Shown: positions 33,902 to 43,492 of the stretch, in pieces
Numbering within the stretch: the first letter of the stretch is position 1
Layout of the letters: the number at the start of each line of letters is the position of its first letter
Assembly (NCBI RefSeq): GCF_031458255.1
Contig: NZ_JAVDYC010000001.1
Location: 1,240,001-1,304,000 of the forward strand
Source of the DNA: Catenuloplanes niger
GTDB lineage: Bacteria > Actinomycetota > Actinomycetes > Mycobacteriales > Micromonosporaceae
Reading direction: 5' to 3'
Length of the DNA: 64,000 bases
Made by a program: the position numbers and the translations under genes
Notes under the pieces: model-generated
Seen by the model: only the letters and a program-made list of their open reading frames with translations
What the model was told of the DNA's origin: nothing
Database searches by the model: none

Positions 33902-35407
33902 GTGAGGACAACGACGGTGCACCTGAATGAGGTTCTCGCGGAGGTCCCCGCCGCCACGCTCGTGCAGGGTGACGCCAACCGTGAGGTGTCGGGCATAACC
34001 CACGACTCGCGCCGGGTGTCCCCGGGTGACCTGTTCGTGGCGATACCGGGTGCGAACCACGACGCCCGCGGTTTCGTCGCGCAGGCGCTGGAGCGCGGCG
34101 CGGCGGCCGTGGTCACCGAAGGCCCGGTCGAGCTCGACGGTGACGCCGCGGTGGTGCGGGTGCCGTCCGCGCGCGCGGCGCTGGCCGATCTCGCGGTCGC
34201 GGTCTACCGGCACCCGGGCGACCACATGAAGATGGTCGGCGTCACCGGCACGGACGGCAAGACGACCACGTCGCACCTGATCCACGCGGCGCTGGAGCAG
34301 GCAGGGATGCGCACCGGCCGGCTCACCACCGTGGGCATGACCACCGGTGGCGGCAACCCGCCGGTCTACTACGGCTTCACCACCCCGGAGGCGGGCGAGC
34401 TGCAGCGGATGCTGGCCCAGATGGTCTCCGACGGCTGCCAGGCCGCGGTCACCGAGGTCAGCTCGCACGCGCTGCAGCTGGACCGGGTGCGTGGCGTGCC
34501 GTTCTCGGCCGCGGTGTTCACCAACCTGACGCCGGAGCACCTGGACTTCCACGGCACGATGGAGAACTACGCCAAGGCGAAGGCGCACCTGTTCGCGATG
34601 GCGGCGATGCGGGGGCCGGATTCCTTCGGCGTGGTCAACGCGGACGACCCGTGGTGGAAGTTGATCGCCAGCGGGGGTCCGGACACGCTCTACACGTACG
34701 GCCTCGAGACGAAGGGTCTTGATCTGTGGGCCGAGAACCTGCGGGTGGACGGTGACCGCTCCCGGTTCACCATGTTCACGCCCTGGGGCCGCCGCGAGAT
34801 GATCTCGGCGATGCCGGGGAAGATGAACGTGATGAACTGGCTGGCCGCGACCGCGACCACGGTCGGCCTGGGTGGCGAGCTCGACGCGGTCGTCGCCGCG
34901 GCCGAGTACGCGACCGTCGAGGGCCGGATGCAGACCGTCGCGGCCGGTCAGCCGTTCGAGGTGTTCGTCGACTTCGCGCACACCCCGCACGCGCTGGAGA
35001 CCGTCCTGCAGACGCTGCGCGCCCAGACGAAGGGCCGGCTGATGGTGCTGTTCGGGCACGCCGGCGGCCGTGACTCCGGCAACCGCCGCCCGATGGGCCG
35101 GATCACCGCGACGCTGGCGGACGTGGTCATGGTGACGTCCGACAACCCCGCCCACGAGGACCCGGCCGCGATCAGCGCCGAGATCGTGGCCGGCACCCGG
35201 GAGGCCGAGGCGGGCACGTCCGACGTCCGCGTCGTCATCGACCGCGCCGACGCGCTCCGCGAGCTGCTCGCCGACGCCCGGCCCGGCGACACCGTGCTGC
35301 TGGCCGGCAAGGGCCACGAGGAGTACCAGGCGCTCGCCACCGGCAACATCGACTGGAACGACGCCCGCGAGGCCCGCCGCGCCCTTGCCGACCTCGGCTG
35401 GTCCTGA
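33902..35407 (+). CDS. murE: MurE-type UDP-MurNAc-tripeptide ligase
   Basis: About 501 residues: N-terminal Mur domain (VSGITHDSRRVSPGDLFVAIPG), ATP site MVGVTGTDGKTTTSHLIHAA (Lys near residue 120), EVSSHALQLDRV, FTNLTPEHLDFHGTMENY, and C-terminal FVDFAHTPHALETVLQTL and GHAGGRDSGNRRPMGRI. The amino-acid specificity motif reads SDNPAHEDP (near residue 414). In meso-DAP-adding enzymes this is DNPR; DNPA is known from lysine-adding enzymes. GTG 33902 is the chosen start; GTG 33881 overlaps the FemAB stop by 4 nt and GTG 33917 is nearest conserved sequence. Substrate other than DAP is inferred. Confidence 0.85.
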   Translation: MRTTTVHLNEVLAEVPAATLVQGDANREVSGITHDSRRVSPGDLFVAIPGANHDARGFVAQALERGAAAVVTEGPVELDGDAAVVRVPSARAALADLAVAVYRHPGDHMKMVGVTGTDGKTTTSHLIHAALEQAGMRTGRLTTVGMTTGGGNPPVYYGFTTPEAGELQRMLAQMVSDGCQAAVTEVSSHALQLDRVRGVPFSAAVFTNLTPEHLDFHGTMENYAKAKAHLFAMAAMRGPDSFGVVNADDPWWKLIASGGPDTLYTYGLETKGLDLWAENLRVDGDRSRFTMFTPWGRREMISAMPGKMNVMNWLAATATTVGLGGELDAVVAAAEYATVEGRMQTVAAGQPFEVFVDFAHTPHALETVLQTLRAQTKGRLMVLFGHAGGRDSGNRRPMGRITATLADVVMVTSDNPAHEDPAAISAEIVAGTREAEAGTSDVRVVIDRADALRELLADARPGDTVLLAGKGHEEYQALATGNIDWNDAREARRALADLGWS

Positions 35408-35412
35408 CCCGC

Positions 35413-35447
35413 ACCTTGGCGGCGGGGACGCTCTCCGCCGCCAAGGT
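35413..35447 (+). terminator. Strong terminator hairpin after murE
   Basis: ACCTTGGCGGCGG (35413-35425) pairs perfectly with 35435-35447 over 13 bp with a 9-nt loop, 6 nt after the murE stop codon. No T-tract follows, which is common in high-GC actinobacteria. Confidence 0.75.
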
Positions 35448-35611
35448 CAGCACCGAAAGACCTCGAAGGCAGTTTTCCCGCTTCCGGCGGCACCGGTTCC
35501 GCATGCTCCCGCGGGCAAAGCGCGCGGTGGCCTGCGACTCCGCCGGCGCTCCGCTCCGGCCGCCGCGGCGCAGCCGGTCCCGGCCACCACGACCACGCGC
35601 GTCCACCGCCG

Positions 35612-35775
35612 GTCACGTCCCGGCCGCCCGTCACGTCCCGGCCGCCGTCGGGTCCCGGCGGCACGCCACGTCCCGGCCGCACGTCACGTCCCGGCCGCAC
35701 GTCACGTCCCGGCCGCACGTCGGGTCCCGGCGGCACGCCACGTCCCGGCCGCACGCCAGGTCCCGGCGGGGCCGG
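35612..35775. repeat. 18-bp GC-rich tandem repeat, about nine units
   Basis: The unit GTCACGTCCCGGCCGCAC and close variants (GCCACGTCCCGGCCGCAC; GTCGGGTCCCGGCGGCAC) repeat about nine times. Open frames on both strands exist only because the unit is a multiple of three; they give low-complexity Pro/Arg/Gly peptides. The remaining stretch between murE and the next gene (35448-35838) holds nothing else recognised. Confidence 0.85.
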
Positions 35776-35838
35776 CACGCCGGGACGGTCGCCGCACAGT
35801 CGTCCCGGGCGGGCACCGTCGCACCGCCCGGAGCCGGA

Positions 35839-36408
35839 TCATGAGCGGCGGGTGAGCCGGCGGGCGACGACGTAGGCGATGCCGGCGCCGATCACCCAGG
35901 GGGCGAGGACGATCACCGGGTCGAGCGGGTGGTGTGCCACGTCCGCGCGGTTGTGACCGAGCCGCGAGCGCAGACCGTGGTGGGTCAGCTCACCGCGTAC
36001 CCCCGTCTGGGTGATCGGGTTGTCCGGGCGCGTGGTCAGGAACGAGCGCAGCGCGCTCTCCAGCACGTCCACCCGGTCGGCCGCGAGCAGCAGCAGCCAG
36101 TGCGCGGCGCGTCCCTCGCTGTACGTCGCGTAGGAATATCGGCGGATCACGCCGGACAGGCCGCGCGGCGGGGCGGACGTGCCGAAGACCGGCGTGAGCA
36201 TCGCGTGTTCGATCGACCGCTCCCGCGGCCGCAGCTCCGGCTGCCGCTCCGGGAACTCCCAGTGCGCGCCGCCGAACTCGGGGTCGAAGACCTCCTGCGG
36301 CACCGACGGCCGGTCCTTCGGGTCCAGGTCAGCGCCCCACCCGGGGATGCGGGCGCGCAGCTCGTCGACGGACTCGGGCAGTTCGGGCTTGTCCGGGGTG
36401 TACGCCAT
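35839..36408 (-). CDS. Hypothetical protein with C-terminal membrane helix, 189 aa
   Basis: The N-terminus is Pro/Glu-rich (MAYTPDKPELPESVDELRAR) and the middle contains ARIPGWGADLDPKDRPSVPQE and RRYSYATYSEGRAAHWLLLLAADRVDVLESALRSFL. The C-terminus has one membrane helix (VIVLAPWVIGAGIAYVVARR). It lies 15 nt downstream of the zinc alcohol dehydrogenase gene on the same strand, so they form an operon. Function unknown. Confidence 0.7.
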   Translation of the reverse strand: MAYTPDKPELPESVDELRARIPGWGADLDPKDRPSVPQEVFDPEFGGAHWEFPERQPELRPRERSIEHAMLTPVFGTSAPPRGLSGVIRRYSYATYSEGRAAHWLLLLAADRVDVLESALRSFLTTRPDNPITQTGVRGELTHHGLRSRLGHNRADVAHHPLDPVIVLAPWVIGAGIAYVVARRLTRRS

Positions 36409-36423
36409 GGTGTCGTCTTCTTC

Positions 36424-37572
36424 CTACGCCGCGGTCGGGACGATGAGCGGTTTGATGCAGCCGTCGAGCTTCGCCGAGAAGATGTGGTAGCCCTCGGCGA
36501 TGTGCTCCAGCGGAATCCGGTGCGTGACCAGGTCGCTGGGCTTGAGATAGCCGTTGCGGACGTGCTCGAAGAGGCGTGGCCACTGCCGTTTCACCGGGCA
36601 CTGGTTCATCCGCAGGGTCAGCCCCTTGTTGACCGCGTCGCCGAACTTGATCGCGCTGAACACCGGGCCGTAGGCGCCCATCACCGAGACGGTGCCGCCC
36701 TTGCGGACCGAGTCGATGGCCCAGTTCAGCGCGACGGGTGAGCCGCCCTGCAGCTTGAGCTTGGTGCCCGTCACGTGCTGGAGCAGGTTGCCGTCGGCCT
36801 CGGCGCCGACCGCGTCGATCGCCACGTCCGCGCCCAGGTGGTCGGTGATCTTCTTCATCTGTACGACGATGTCGTCGTACTCGGTGAAGTTGAGCGTCTC
36901 CGCGTGCGCGAACGTCCGCGCCTTCTCCAGCCGGTAGTCGAGGTGGTCGATGACGATGACCCGGCCGGCGCCCATCAGCCAGGCCGACTTCGCCGCGAAC
37001 AGGCCGACCGGGCCGGCGCCGAAGACCACCACCACGTCACCCTCGGCGATCTCACCGAGCTGCGCGCCGAAGTAGCCGGTCGCGAGCGCGTCCGTGAGCA
37101 GCACCGCGTCCTCGGAGTCCAGCCACTCCGGGATCAGGCTCGGCCCGACGTCGGCGAACGGGACCCGGACGTACTCGGCCTGACCGCCGTCGTAGCCGCC
37201 GGTCGTGTGCGAGTAGCCGTAGATGCCGCCGACCGCGGTCGCGTTCGGGTTGACGTTGTGGCAGTTGGAGTAGAGCCCGCGGGCACAGAAGAAGCAGGTG
37301 CCGCAGTAGATGTTGAACGGGACCATCACCCGGTCGCCGGGCTTCAGCCGCTGCACCGACGAACCCACCTCGTCGACCACGCCGACGAACTCGTGCCCGA
37401 ACGTCGTACCGACCCGGGTGTCCGGCATCATCCCGTGGTAGAGGTGCAGGTCGGAGCCGCAGATCGCGGCCCGGGTCACCCGTACGATCGCGTCGTTGGG
37501 ATGCTCGATCGCCGGGCGGGCCTTCTCCTCCACCCGCACCCGGTAGGGACCGCGATAGACCATTGCTCGCAT
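36424..37572 (-). CDS. Zinc-dependent alcohol / formaldehyde dehydrogenase
   Basis: 382 residues of the medium-chain dehydrogenase superfamily. Catalytic zinc motif ICGSDLHLYHG with FGHEFVGVVDEVG. The structural zinc Cys set is in YCGTCFFCARGLYSNC. The long insert with AVGGIYGYSHTTGGYDGGQAEYVRVP is typical of glutathione-independent formaldehyde dehydrogenase-like proteins. NAD-binding VVVVFGAGPVGLFAAKSAWLMGA follows. ATG 37572 begins MRAMVYRGPYRV. The aldehyde or alcohol substrate cannot be fixed from sequence. Confidence 0.85.
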   Translation of the reverse strand: MRAMVYRGPYRVRVEEKARPAIEHPNDAIVRVTRAAICGSDLHLYHGMMPDTRVGTTFGHEFVGVVDEVGSSVQRLKPGDRVMVPFNIYCGTCFFCARGLYSNCHNVNPNATAVGGIYGYSHTTGGYDGGQAEYVRVPFADVGPSLIPEWLDSEDAVLLTDALATGYFGAQLGEIAEGDVVVVFGAGPVGLFAAKSAWLMGAGRVIVIDHLDYRLEKARTFAHAETLNFTEYDDIVVQMKKITDHLGADVAIDAVGAEADGNLLQHVTGTKLKLQGGSPVALNWAIDSVRKGGTVSVMGAYGPVFSAIKFGDAVNKGLTLRMNQCPVKRQWPRLFEHVRNGYLKPSDLVTHRIPLEHIAEGYHIFSAKLDGCIKPLIVPTAA

Positions 37573-37693
37573 GACGTTTCCTCCCACACGCGCCGGCCGG
37601 CGTGCGCCTTCCGGCGCCGGTCGGCTACCCCGTGCGGGACGCGGCAAACGGGTGGGTTCATCCCGATCGGCTGCGGGCGGTAGCGTGCCGGCC

Positions 37694-38185
37694 GTGGACG
37701 ACCGACCGCTGATCTTCCTCGACGTCGACGGGCCGCTGATCCCGTTCCGGGCCCGGCCCGGCACCCCGGCGGGCGCTCCCCCGCCGGACCCGTCCGGGCA
37801 CCCGCTGATCCACCGGCTCGACCCGGCCGACGGCCGGCGGCTACGGGACCTCGGTGGCCGGCTGGTCTGGGCGACCACCTGGATGGAATCGGCGAACGAC
37901 CTGGTCGCGCCGCGCCTCGGCCTGCCCACGCTGCCCGTCGTGCCGTTCCCGGACGACGACGATCCGGCGTCCGGCGGCGGCCTGCACTGGAAGACCGTGT
38001 TCCTGTCCCGGTGGGCCGGCGACCGCCCGTTCGTCTGGCTCGACGACGAGCTCACCGACGCGGACCGGCGCTGGCTCGCCGGCCACCATCCGGCCCCGGC
38101 CCTGCCGCACCGCGTCGATCCGTCGACCGGCCTCACCGAGGCCGACTTCGCGAGCGTCGCCGACTGGCTGCGCGGGCTGCGGTAA
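37694..38185 (+). CDS. HAD-like hydrolase domain protein
   Basis: 163 residues from GTG 37694. RPLIFLDVDGPLIPFRA has the HAD motif DxDG (Asp nucleophile and acid); VWATTWMESANDLVAPRLGLP follows as motif II region, and PFVWLDDELTDADRRWL supplies the DD acidic motif. This short cap-less type is found in many actinobacteria with unknown substrates. Divergent from the dehydrogenase operon. Confidence 0.75.
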   Translation: MDDRPLIFLDVDGPLIPFRARPGTPAGAPPPDPSGHPLIHRLDPADGRRLRDLGGRLVWATTWMESANDLVAPRLGLPTLPVVPFPDDDDPASGGGLHWKTVFLSRWAGDRPFVWLDDELTDADRRWLAGHHPAPALPHRVDPSTGLTEADFASVADWLRGLR

Positions 38186-38259
38186 CCGTGCGCGGAGGTT
38201 CCGCTGCCGGCCAGGGGCTCGTCCCGGGCCCGCTGACCGGCAGCGTGCGTGCGGTACGG

Positions 38260-40665
38260 TCAATCGGTCCAGATCCCGCCGTCGAGCAGCGCGACCGCAC
38301 TGTCGTAGGCGTGGTCGGAGGTGTCGGCGACGGCGATCTGCACGGTCACCGCCTTGCCCGGCGTCACCGGGACGGCGCAGGTCAGCGGCACGGTGAGACC
38401 GTCCATGCTGGTCGAGTAACCGTTGGCGCCGCCGGCGTTGTCGACGTAGTAGGCGCTGTTCGTCTGCGCGTTGATGGTGTTGACCGATACCGGGGTGGTG
38501 GTGCCGGGCACGGTCGCGCAGTTCTTGCCGTCGACCCGCACCACCATGACGTCGTTGAACGAGCTTCCGACGAACTCCGGATACTCCTCATACTCCTCGC
38601 TGGCAAACACGTATCGGACGTGCAGCGTGGAGCCGGCCGGGGTGAGCGTGACGGTGTAGGCGGCGGCGTCGTGTGTCGGGTACCCGGCGAGCGCGGTGAG
38701 TTCGTCGTCGCCGGGTCCGCCGAGACCGGTGCTGGCGAAGACGCCGGGAGTACCCGTCGCGTCGGCGATCCGGCCGGTGCTGAGCACCCAGGCCTTCTTG
38801 CCGGGTGCGAAGCCGTCTACGTGCCCCCACTGGTCCGCGCCACCGCTCACGGCGTCCTCCACCTTCGTCACGCCGCCGCCGAGCAGCGAGTCCTGCGGCT
38901 CGGTGCCGGGCAGGTCCTGGCAGCCGGCGGGCAGATGCCACGGGGATCCGGGGTAGTCGAACTCGCCCTGCAGCGCGTCGAGGCTGATCTTCTCGCTGAA
39001 CGACCACCCGTTGCTCAGCCAGGCCTTCGCGGTCAGGCTCAACCCGGTCACGAAGGCGGCGGACGCTCTCAGACAGGCATTGAAACGCGGGTCCTGCATC
39101 GGAAACCGCGGACCGAACTCGGCGTCGAGCGGTGTCAGCTCGCCGCTGATGCCGGCGATGACTCCCGCTCCGGAGGTTCCCACGCCCGGGCCGACGGCCA
39201 GCTCACCGCCGACCGCGAGTCCCACCGATCCGTTACTGGTCACGGTCGGGGTGAGCGGGGTGATCTCGGTGATCGGGCTGCCGGTGAACGACGGGCCGTT
39301 CTTGATCGTCATGGATCCCTTGACGCGCACACCGCTGGTGGCCTGATAGCCGAGGTTGGACACGGTCACCGCGCCATTCACACTGACCTGGGCGTTCGGG
39401 GTGAGAAGCACCGCGATCGGGACGGGTGAGACGGTCAGCTGCCGGCTGTACGACTTCAGGTCGATCCCGCAGTCCACCGCGCTCTCGACGTCGATGGTCG
39501 CCGCGCCGGTCAGCCGGACCGTCATCTCCATGTCCAGTGACGCCCCGGTGGGCACGTCGGCGCCGAGGAACCGGTATTTGTCGACCTTGGTGGCGAACCG
39601 GCCGCCCAGGGCGAGATCGGGCTGGAAGGCGACCGTCTGCTCCGCGCCGAGACCGGTGCAGCCGGCCGCGAGCACCTTGGCTTCCGGTGCGGCGGTGGCG
39701 GGCGCCGGCGCAGCGGTACCCGGCACGGCCGCGATATCGGCGACGGTGAGCTCGTAGTAGTCGAAGGCGTCGCTCAGCCCGCCGGCACGCAGATCGAGGG
39801 TTCGCCCGTCCGTGGACACCGCGGTGACGACGCCGAGAAAGCCGCCGGGCAGCGTGGCGGACATCGGCAGCACCAGGCCGGCACCGATCGGCGGCGTGAC
39901 GGTCTGCGGCTGCAGCACGGCCCGCACCCCGCTACCGGTCGGCGCCGCCGAGACCAGGTCGGCCGGGGCCGCCAGCAGTGTGCCCGGGGCGGTCACGTAT
40001 GTCGCCTGCCCTGACCCGGCGGGCGCGGCCGTGCCGGCGGTGAGCACCAGCGGACCCGTCCAACGGCCTTTGACGAGGGTGAAGAGCGAGTAGGTGTGAC
40101 GCTGGCCCGCCTTCAGGCCCGTGACCGTGGCCGTGGTGCCCTTCACCGGCACGCCCGTACCGTGGTCACGCAGGCTGACCGGGTTCGAGCCAGGTGTGCG
40201 CCGTAACACGAATGTCGCACCGGGCGGCGCGTCCCACGCCAGGGTCAGCCCGGTCTGCGACACCGCGGTGGCGTGCAGTCGTCGCGCACCTCCGTCGGCG
40301 GCGAGCTTCACGGTCGCGTTCGATGTGGTGTTGGGCCGCACCACCAGTGCCAGGGGCGACGGCTACCCCACGTAGCGCACACCGCCGATGGTCGAGCTGA
40401 CCGGCGGCACCACGTAGGCGCCGACAGGTACCTGCATCGTGACCACCGTCGAGCTTCCCGCCGGGGGTTTCGCCGCGACGTGTCGGGTCCTGCCGACGAA
40501 CCACGTCGTCGCCGGTACGCCCTCGGGCGCGGTGACGGTCAGCCGGATCGTTCCCTTGGCCGGGCCCGTGCCCGCGGCGGCCGGGCCCGTCGGCATGCTC
40601 AGGCCGGCGACGAGTAACAGCAACGACGACACGAGTGTGAGAGCGGAGCGCAGCGGATGCCTCAT
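38260..40665 (-). pseudogene. Secreted choice-of-anchor-L protein with in-frame amber codon
   Basis: ATG 40665 has AGAAGGAGA upstream and a clear signal peptide (ALTLVSSLLLLVAGLS, ending AAAGTG). After 100 codons (...GGVRYVG) a TAG stands at 40363-40365. The same frame then continues without interruption (PSPLALVVRPNTTSNATVKL) for about 700 codons, with an FN3-like region (LHATAVSQTGLTLAWDAPPG), beta-rich repeats and a C-terminal choice-of-anchor-L domain (FASEEYEEYPEFVGSSFNDV). A Gln codon CAG changed to TAG would explain it. Either a nonsense mutation, a sequencing error or a suppressed stop. Confidence 0.7.
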
Positions 40666-41143
40666 AGCGTTCTCCTTCTGCGAGGACGCCGGTGCGGAAC
40701 CGGCGGCGCACCCACGGTCGCACCGGGCCGGGGCCCGCGGTGCGTCCTCGGGGGAGTTCTGCCGCGCAGGCGGCGCATCCCGGCCGCGGAGCCGGCACGC
40801 CCCACCGGGAAGCGGAGTCCCGCGCTCCGTTGTGTCGCGTCCCGTGGTCCGCCGGCCACGCCTTCCCGGCAGGCGGAGGAGCCGTTCCGGAGAAGTGGAC
40901 CCCGTCCGCTCGCGTGTGCGTCCCGCCGGACGACCGAGACCTCCGGACGGGCCGGATCGCTGCGCCTGACGTACGCCGCCCATGCCCGAACAGGCCACCC
41001 GGGCCACAGCCGGACAGCGGCCCGGCCGTCACCGTCGGTCTCAGATCACTGAGCCTGTACGAGGAACCGGGTGGCGCGCGAGGGCCGGCGCGCCCGTGAC
41101 GGATCGCGCCGGCCCGGTGACGTCGTGCGGCAGGGTGGGACGG
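40666..41143. other. Gene-free stretch between two secreted-protein genes
   Basis: 478 bp upstream of the amber-containing gene and downstream of the metallopeptidase gene. Frames open on both strands are GC-driven and give Arg/Pro-rich peptides. No convincing gene or hairpin was seen. Confidence 0.5.
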
Positions 41144-43480
41144 TCAGTAGCGGACGTCGGGGAACTCGCGCTGGGCCTGGAGGAACTGCTGCTCCCACTC
41201 GTCCGGCCAGCCGAAGGCCGCGGTGGCCTGGGGCTTCAGGTTGACGCCGGCGGCGCCGCTCCAGAAGTGGACGAACTCGCCCCAGTTGAGGTCGCGCGCG
41301 TACCGGCCGTTGATCTGCGGGAAGTTCGCGGCGAGCAGGTCGAAGTAGCCGTCGAGCACGGCGCCGCCGCCGTGGTCGCGCCACAGCGGGTAGAACCAGT
41401 CCCGGTACCAGGCGGTGTTCGCCCGCGGGAACGAGTCACGGGCCTCGAGCTTCGCGGCGTGCCAGCGGGCGGCGTCGGCGGTCAGCCCGGTGCCGGCGTA
41501 CACGTCGTACTGGAAGATCTCCGCCCACTTGCTGTCGCCCCACAGCCCGAAGGACGGTGAGCCGTGCACGCCGTTGGCGGAGCCCTCCACGATGTGCGCG
41601 ATCTCGTGCGAGGTGATGTCGCGCGCCTGCGGGTCGGCGGCGTCCCAGCCGGACAGGCCGATGTCGATGACGTTGCGGTGTTCGTGGTCGGCGTCGAAGA
41701 CCGTCGCCGGGTGGCCGCCACCGTAGCGGCCCTGGTGGAAGATCGCGGCCAGGCGCGGGTTGCTGAAGTCGCCGTACGTCCGCCGGGTGTAGCGCCACAG
41801 CGTGCCGGTGTACTCCTGCAGCCAGCCGGCCTGGGACACCGGCACGTCCGGGTCGACGTAGACGGCGACGTCCGCGTCGTAGGCGACCCGGGTCAGCTGC
41901 TGCCGGTGCTCCAGCCAGTGTTCCTGCCAGGTCGCGGGCAGCTCGGTGGAGCCGGTCGTCGCGGTGGCCGTGCCGCTCGGCGCGGACGCGGTCGTGGCGT
42001 TCACCGCGCGTACCCGGTAGTGGTAGGTGGTGCCGCCGGTGCGGCCGAGGTCGTGGGCGGTGGTGGTGCCGGCCGGGACCGTACGCGTCCAGTCCCAGGT
42101 CCGGCCGTCGGCGGAGCGTTCCAGGCGGAAGCCGGTCTCCCAACGGTCCGCGTCGGTCCAGGAGACGACGATCTGGTCACCGGTGCGGGCGACCGCGGTC
42201 AGCCCGGACGGCACGGCCGGCGCCGGTGCCGGGGTGGTGCTCGACCCGATCAGCTGCCACTCGCCGAGCTGGACCGCGGTCGAGCCGTTGTTGGCGGTGA
42301 TCCGCAGCCGGTACGCGAGGTAGCCGGCCGGGTTCGCGATCGGGTACGTGCGGCGCTGGAACCGGGCGCCGAATGTCTGCCCGGTCCGGGTGTCGAGCTC
42401 GGTCCACGCGGTGCCGTCGGTGGAGCCCTCCAGCACCCAGTCCCGCGGGTCGCGGTCCGGGGCGTCGTTCGCGGAGGTGAGCGTGTACTCGGTCACCGTC
42501 GACCGTACCTTGGCGGTGTGCCGCAGCCACGTCGTCGGGTGGCCGGTGAGGTACTTGGTGCCGGGCGCGTTGTCGGCCGCGCGGTTCGCGTCCTCGCCGC
42601 CGGTCGTCGCGTGCTGGTCGGTGACGGTGCCGTCCATGTCCGTGATGTCCACGCCGGTCCGCACCGCGGTGACCGTGGCCGGTTCGCTCGGCGGCGACGT
42701 CACGCCGGCGGCGGCGCCGAGTGCCCGGACCCGGTAGCTTCGGGTGCCGCCGGTCAGCGGCGTCCGGTCGGTGTAGAGCGTGGTGCCGGCCGGCACGGTC
42801 CCGATCGTGGTCCAGGTGGTGCCGTCGCCGGAGCTCTCCACCGCGAATCCGGCCTCCGGGTAGCCGGTGGTGGCGTCGGAGTTGTCGGTCCACGCCAGGT
42901 CGATCTCGCCGGTGCCGACCGCGGTGGCGGTCATGCCGCTCGGCGCGGCGGGGATCCCGTCGCCGGCCGGCCACAGCCGCCACTCGGCCAGTTGCAGCGC
43001 GGGTGAGCCGTTGTTCGCGGTGACGGTCAGCCGGTAGAAGCGGTACGCGGCGGGCGTGCCGGACACCAGGTAGCCGCGGGTGGCCGCGCGGCCGGTGAAC
43101 GTCTCGCCGCCGCGGGTGTCGAGCGTGGTCCAGGTCGTGCCGTCGGCGGAACCGGCCAGCGTCCAGTCCCGTGGGTCCCGGTCCGGGGCGTCGTTGGCGG
43201 ACGTCAGCGCGTACCGGTCGACCGTGGTGGCGGTCGGCACCTCGTACTGCACCCATCCGGTACGGGAGTGGGTGAGGTACTTGGTGGTCTCGTCGCCGTC
43301 GGTGAGCTTGCCGATCTGCTCGGCCGCGGACCCGCCCGGGTGCTGTGCGGTGACGACGCCGCCGGTCAGCCCGGGCGCCACGGTGCCGGCGAAGGTGGGG
43401 AGGATGACGGCTCCCGCGCCGGCGACGCCCGCGGCGGCCAGCACGACGGCGAGGACCGTTCTCGATCTGGATCGATTCAC
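41144..43480 (-). CDS. Secreted modular metallopeptidase with discoidin-like and FN3 domains
   Basis: 778 residues: signal peptide (VLAVVLAAAGVAGAGAVILP), discoidin/F5-8C-like module 1 (about 40-170; TSANDAPDRDPRDWTLAGS), FN3 1 (175-265), discoidin module 2 (270-410; TSANDAPDRDPRDWVLEGS), FN3 2 (420-510), then a peptidase domain with HEIAHIVEG (zinc His625, Glu626, His629). The two discoidin-FN3 pairs look like a tandem duplication. Likely a secreted glycan-binding protease. GTG 43480 is the start. Confidence 0.8.
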   Translation of the reverse strand: MNRSRSRTVLAVVLAAAGVAGAGAVILPTFAGTVAPGLTGGVVTAQHPGGSAAEQIGKLTDGDETTKYLTHSRTGWVQYEVPTATTVDRYALTSANDAPDRDPRDWTLAGSADGTTWTTLDTRGGETFTGRAATRGYLVSGTPAAYRFYRLTVTANNGSPALQLAEWRLWPAGDGIPAAPSGMTATAVGTGEIDLAWTDNSDATTGYPEAGFAVESSGDGTTWTTIGTVPAGTTLYTDRTPLTGGTRSYRVRALGAAAGVTSPPSEPATVTAVRTGVDITDMDGTVTDQHATTGGEDANRAADNAPGTKYLTGHPTTWLRHTAKVRSTVTEYTLTSANDAPDRDPRDWVLEGSTDGTAWTELDTRTGQTFGARFQRRTYPIANPAGYLAYRLRITANNGSTAVQLGEWQLIGSSTTPAPAPAVPSGLTAVARTGDQIVVSWTDADRWETGFRLERSADGRTWDWTRTVPAGTTTAHDLGRTGGTTYHYRVRAVNATTASAPSGTATATTGSTELPATWQEHWLEHRQQLTRVAYDADVAVYVDPDVPVSQAGWLQEYTGTLWRYTRRTYGDFSNPRLAAIFHQGRYGGGHPATVFDADHEHRNVIDIGLSGWDAADPQARDITSHEIAHIVEGSANGVHGSPSFGLWGDSKWAEIFQYDVYAGTGLTADAARWHAAKLEARDSFPRANTAWYRDWFYPLWRDHGGGAVLDGYFDLLAANFPQINGRYARDLNWGEFVHFWSGAAGVNLKPQATAAFGWPDEWEQQFLQAQREFPDVRY

Positions 43481-43492
43481 GCGATGTGAACG

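Noticed and set aside
35385-35855. Pro/Arg-rich frames across the 18-bp repeat on both strands
   Set aside because: Open only because the repeat unit is a multiple of three; no start signal and no ordered sequence.
38260-40344. 694-aa protein starting at GTG 40344
   Set aside because: No ribosome site or signal peptide there; the same frame continues upstream through one TAG to a proper secreted start at 40665.
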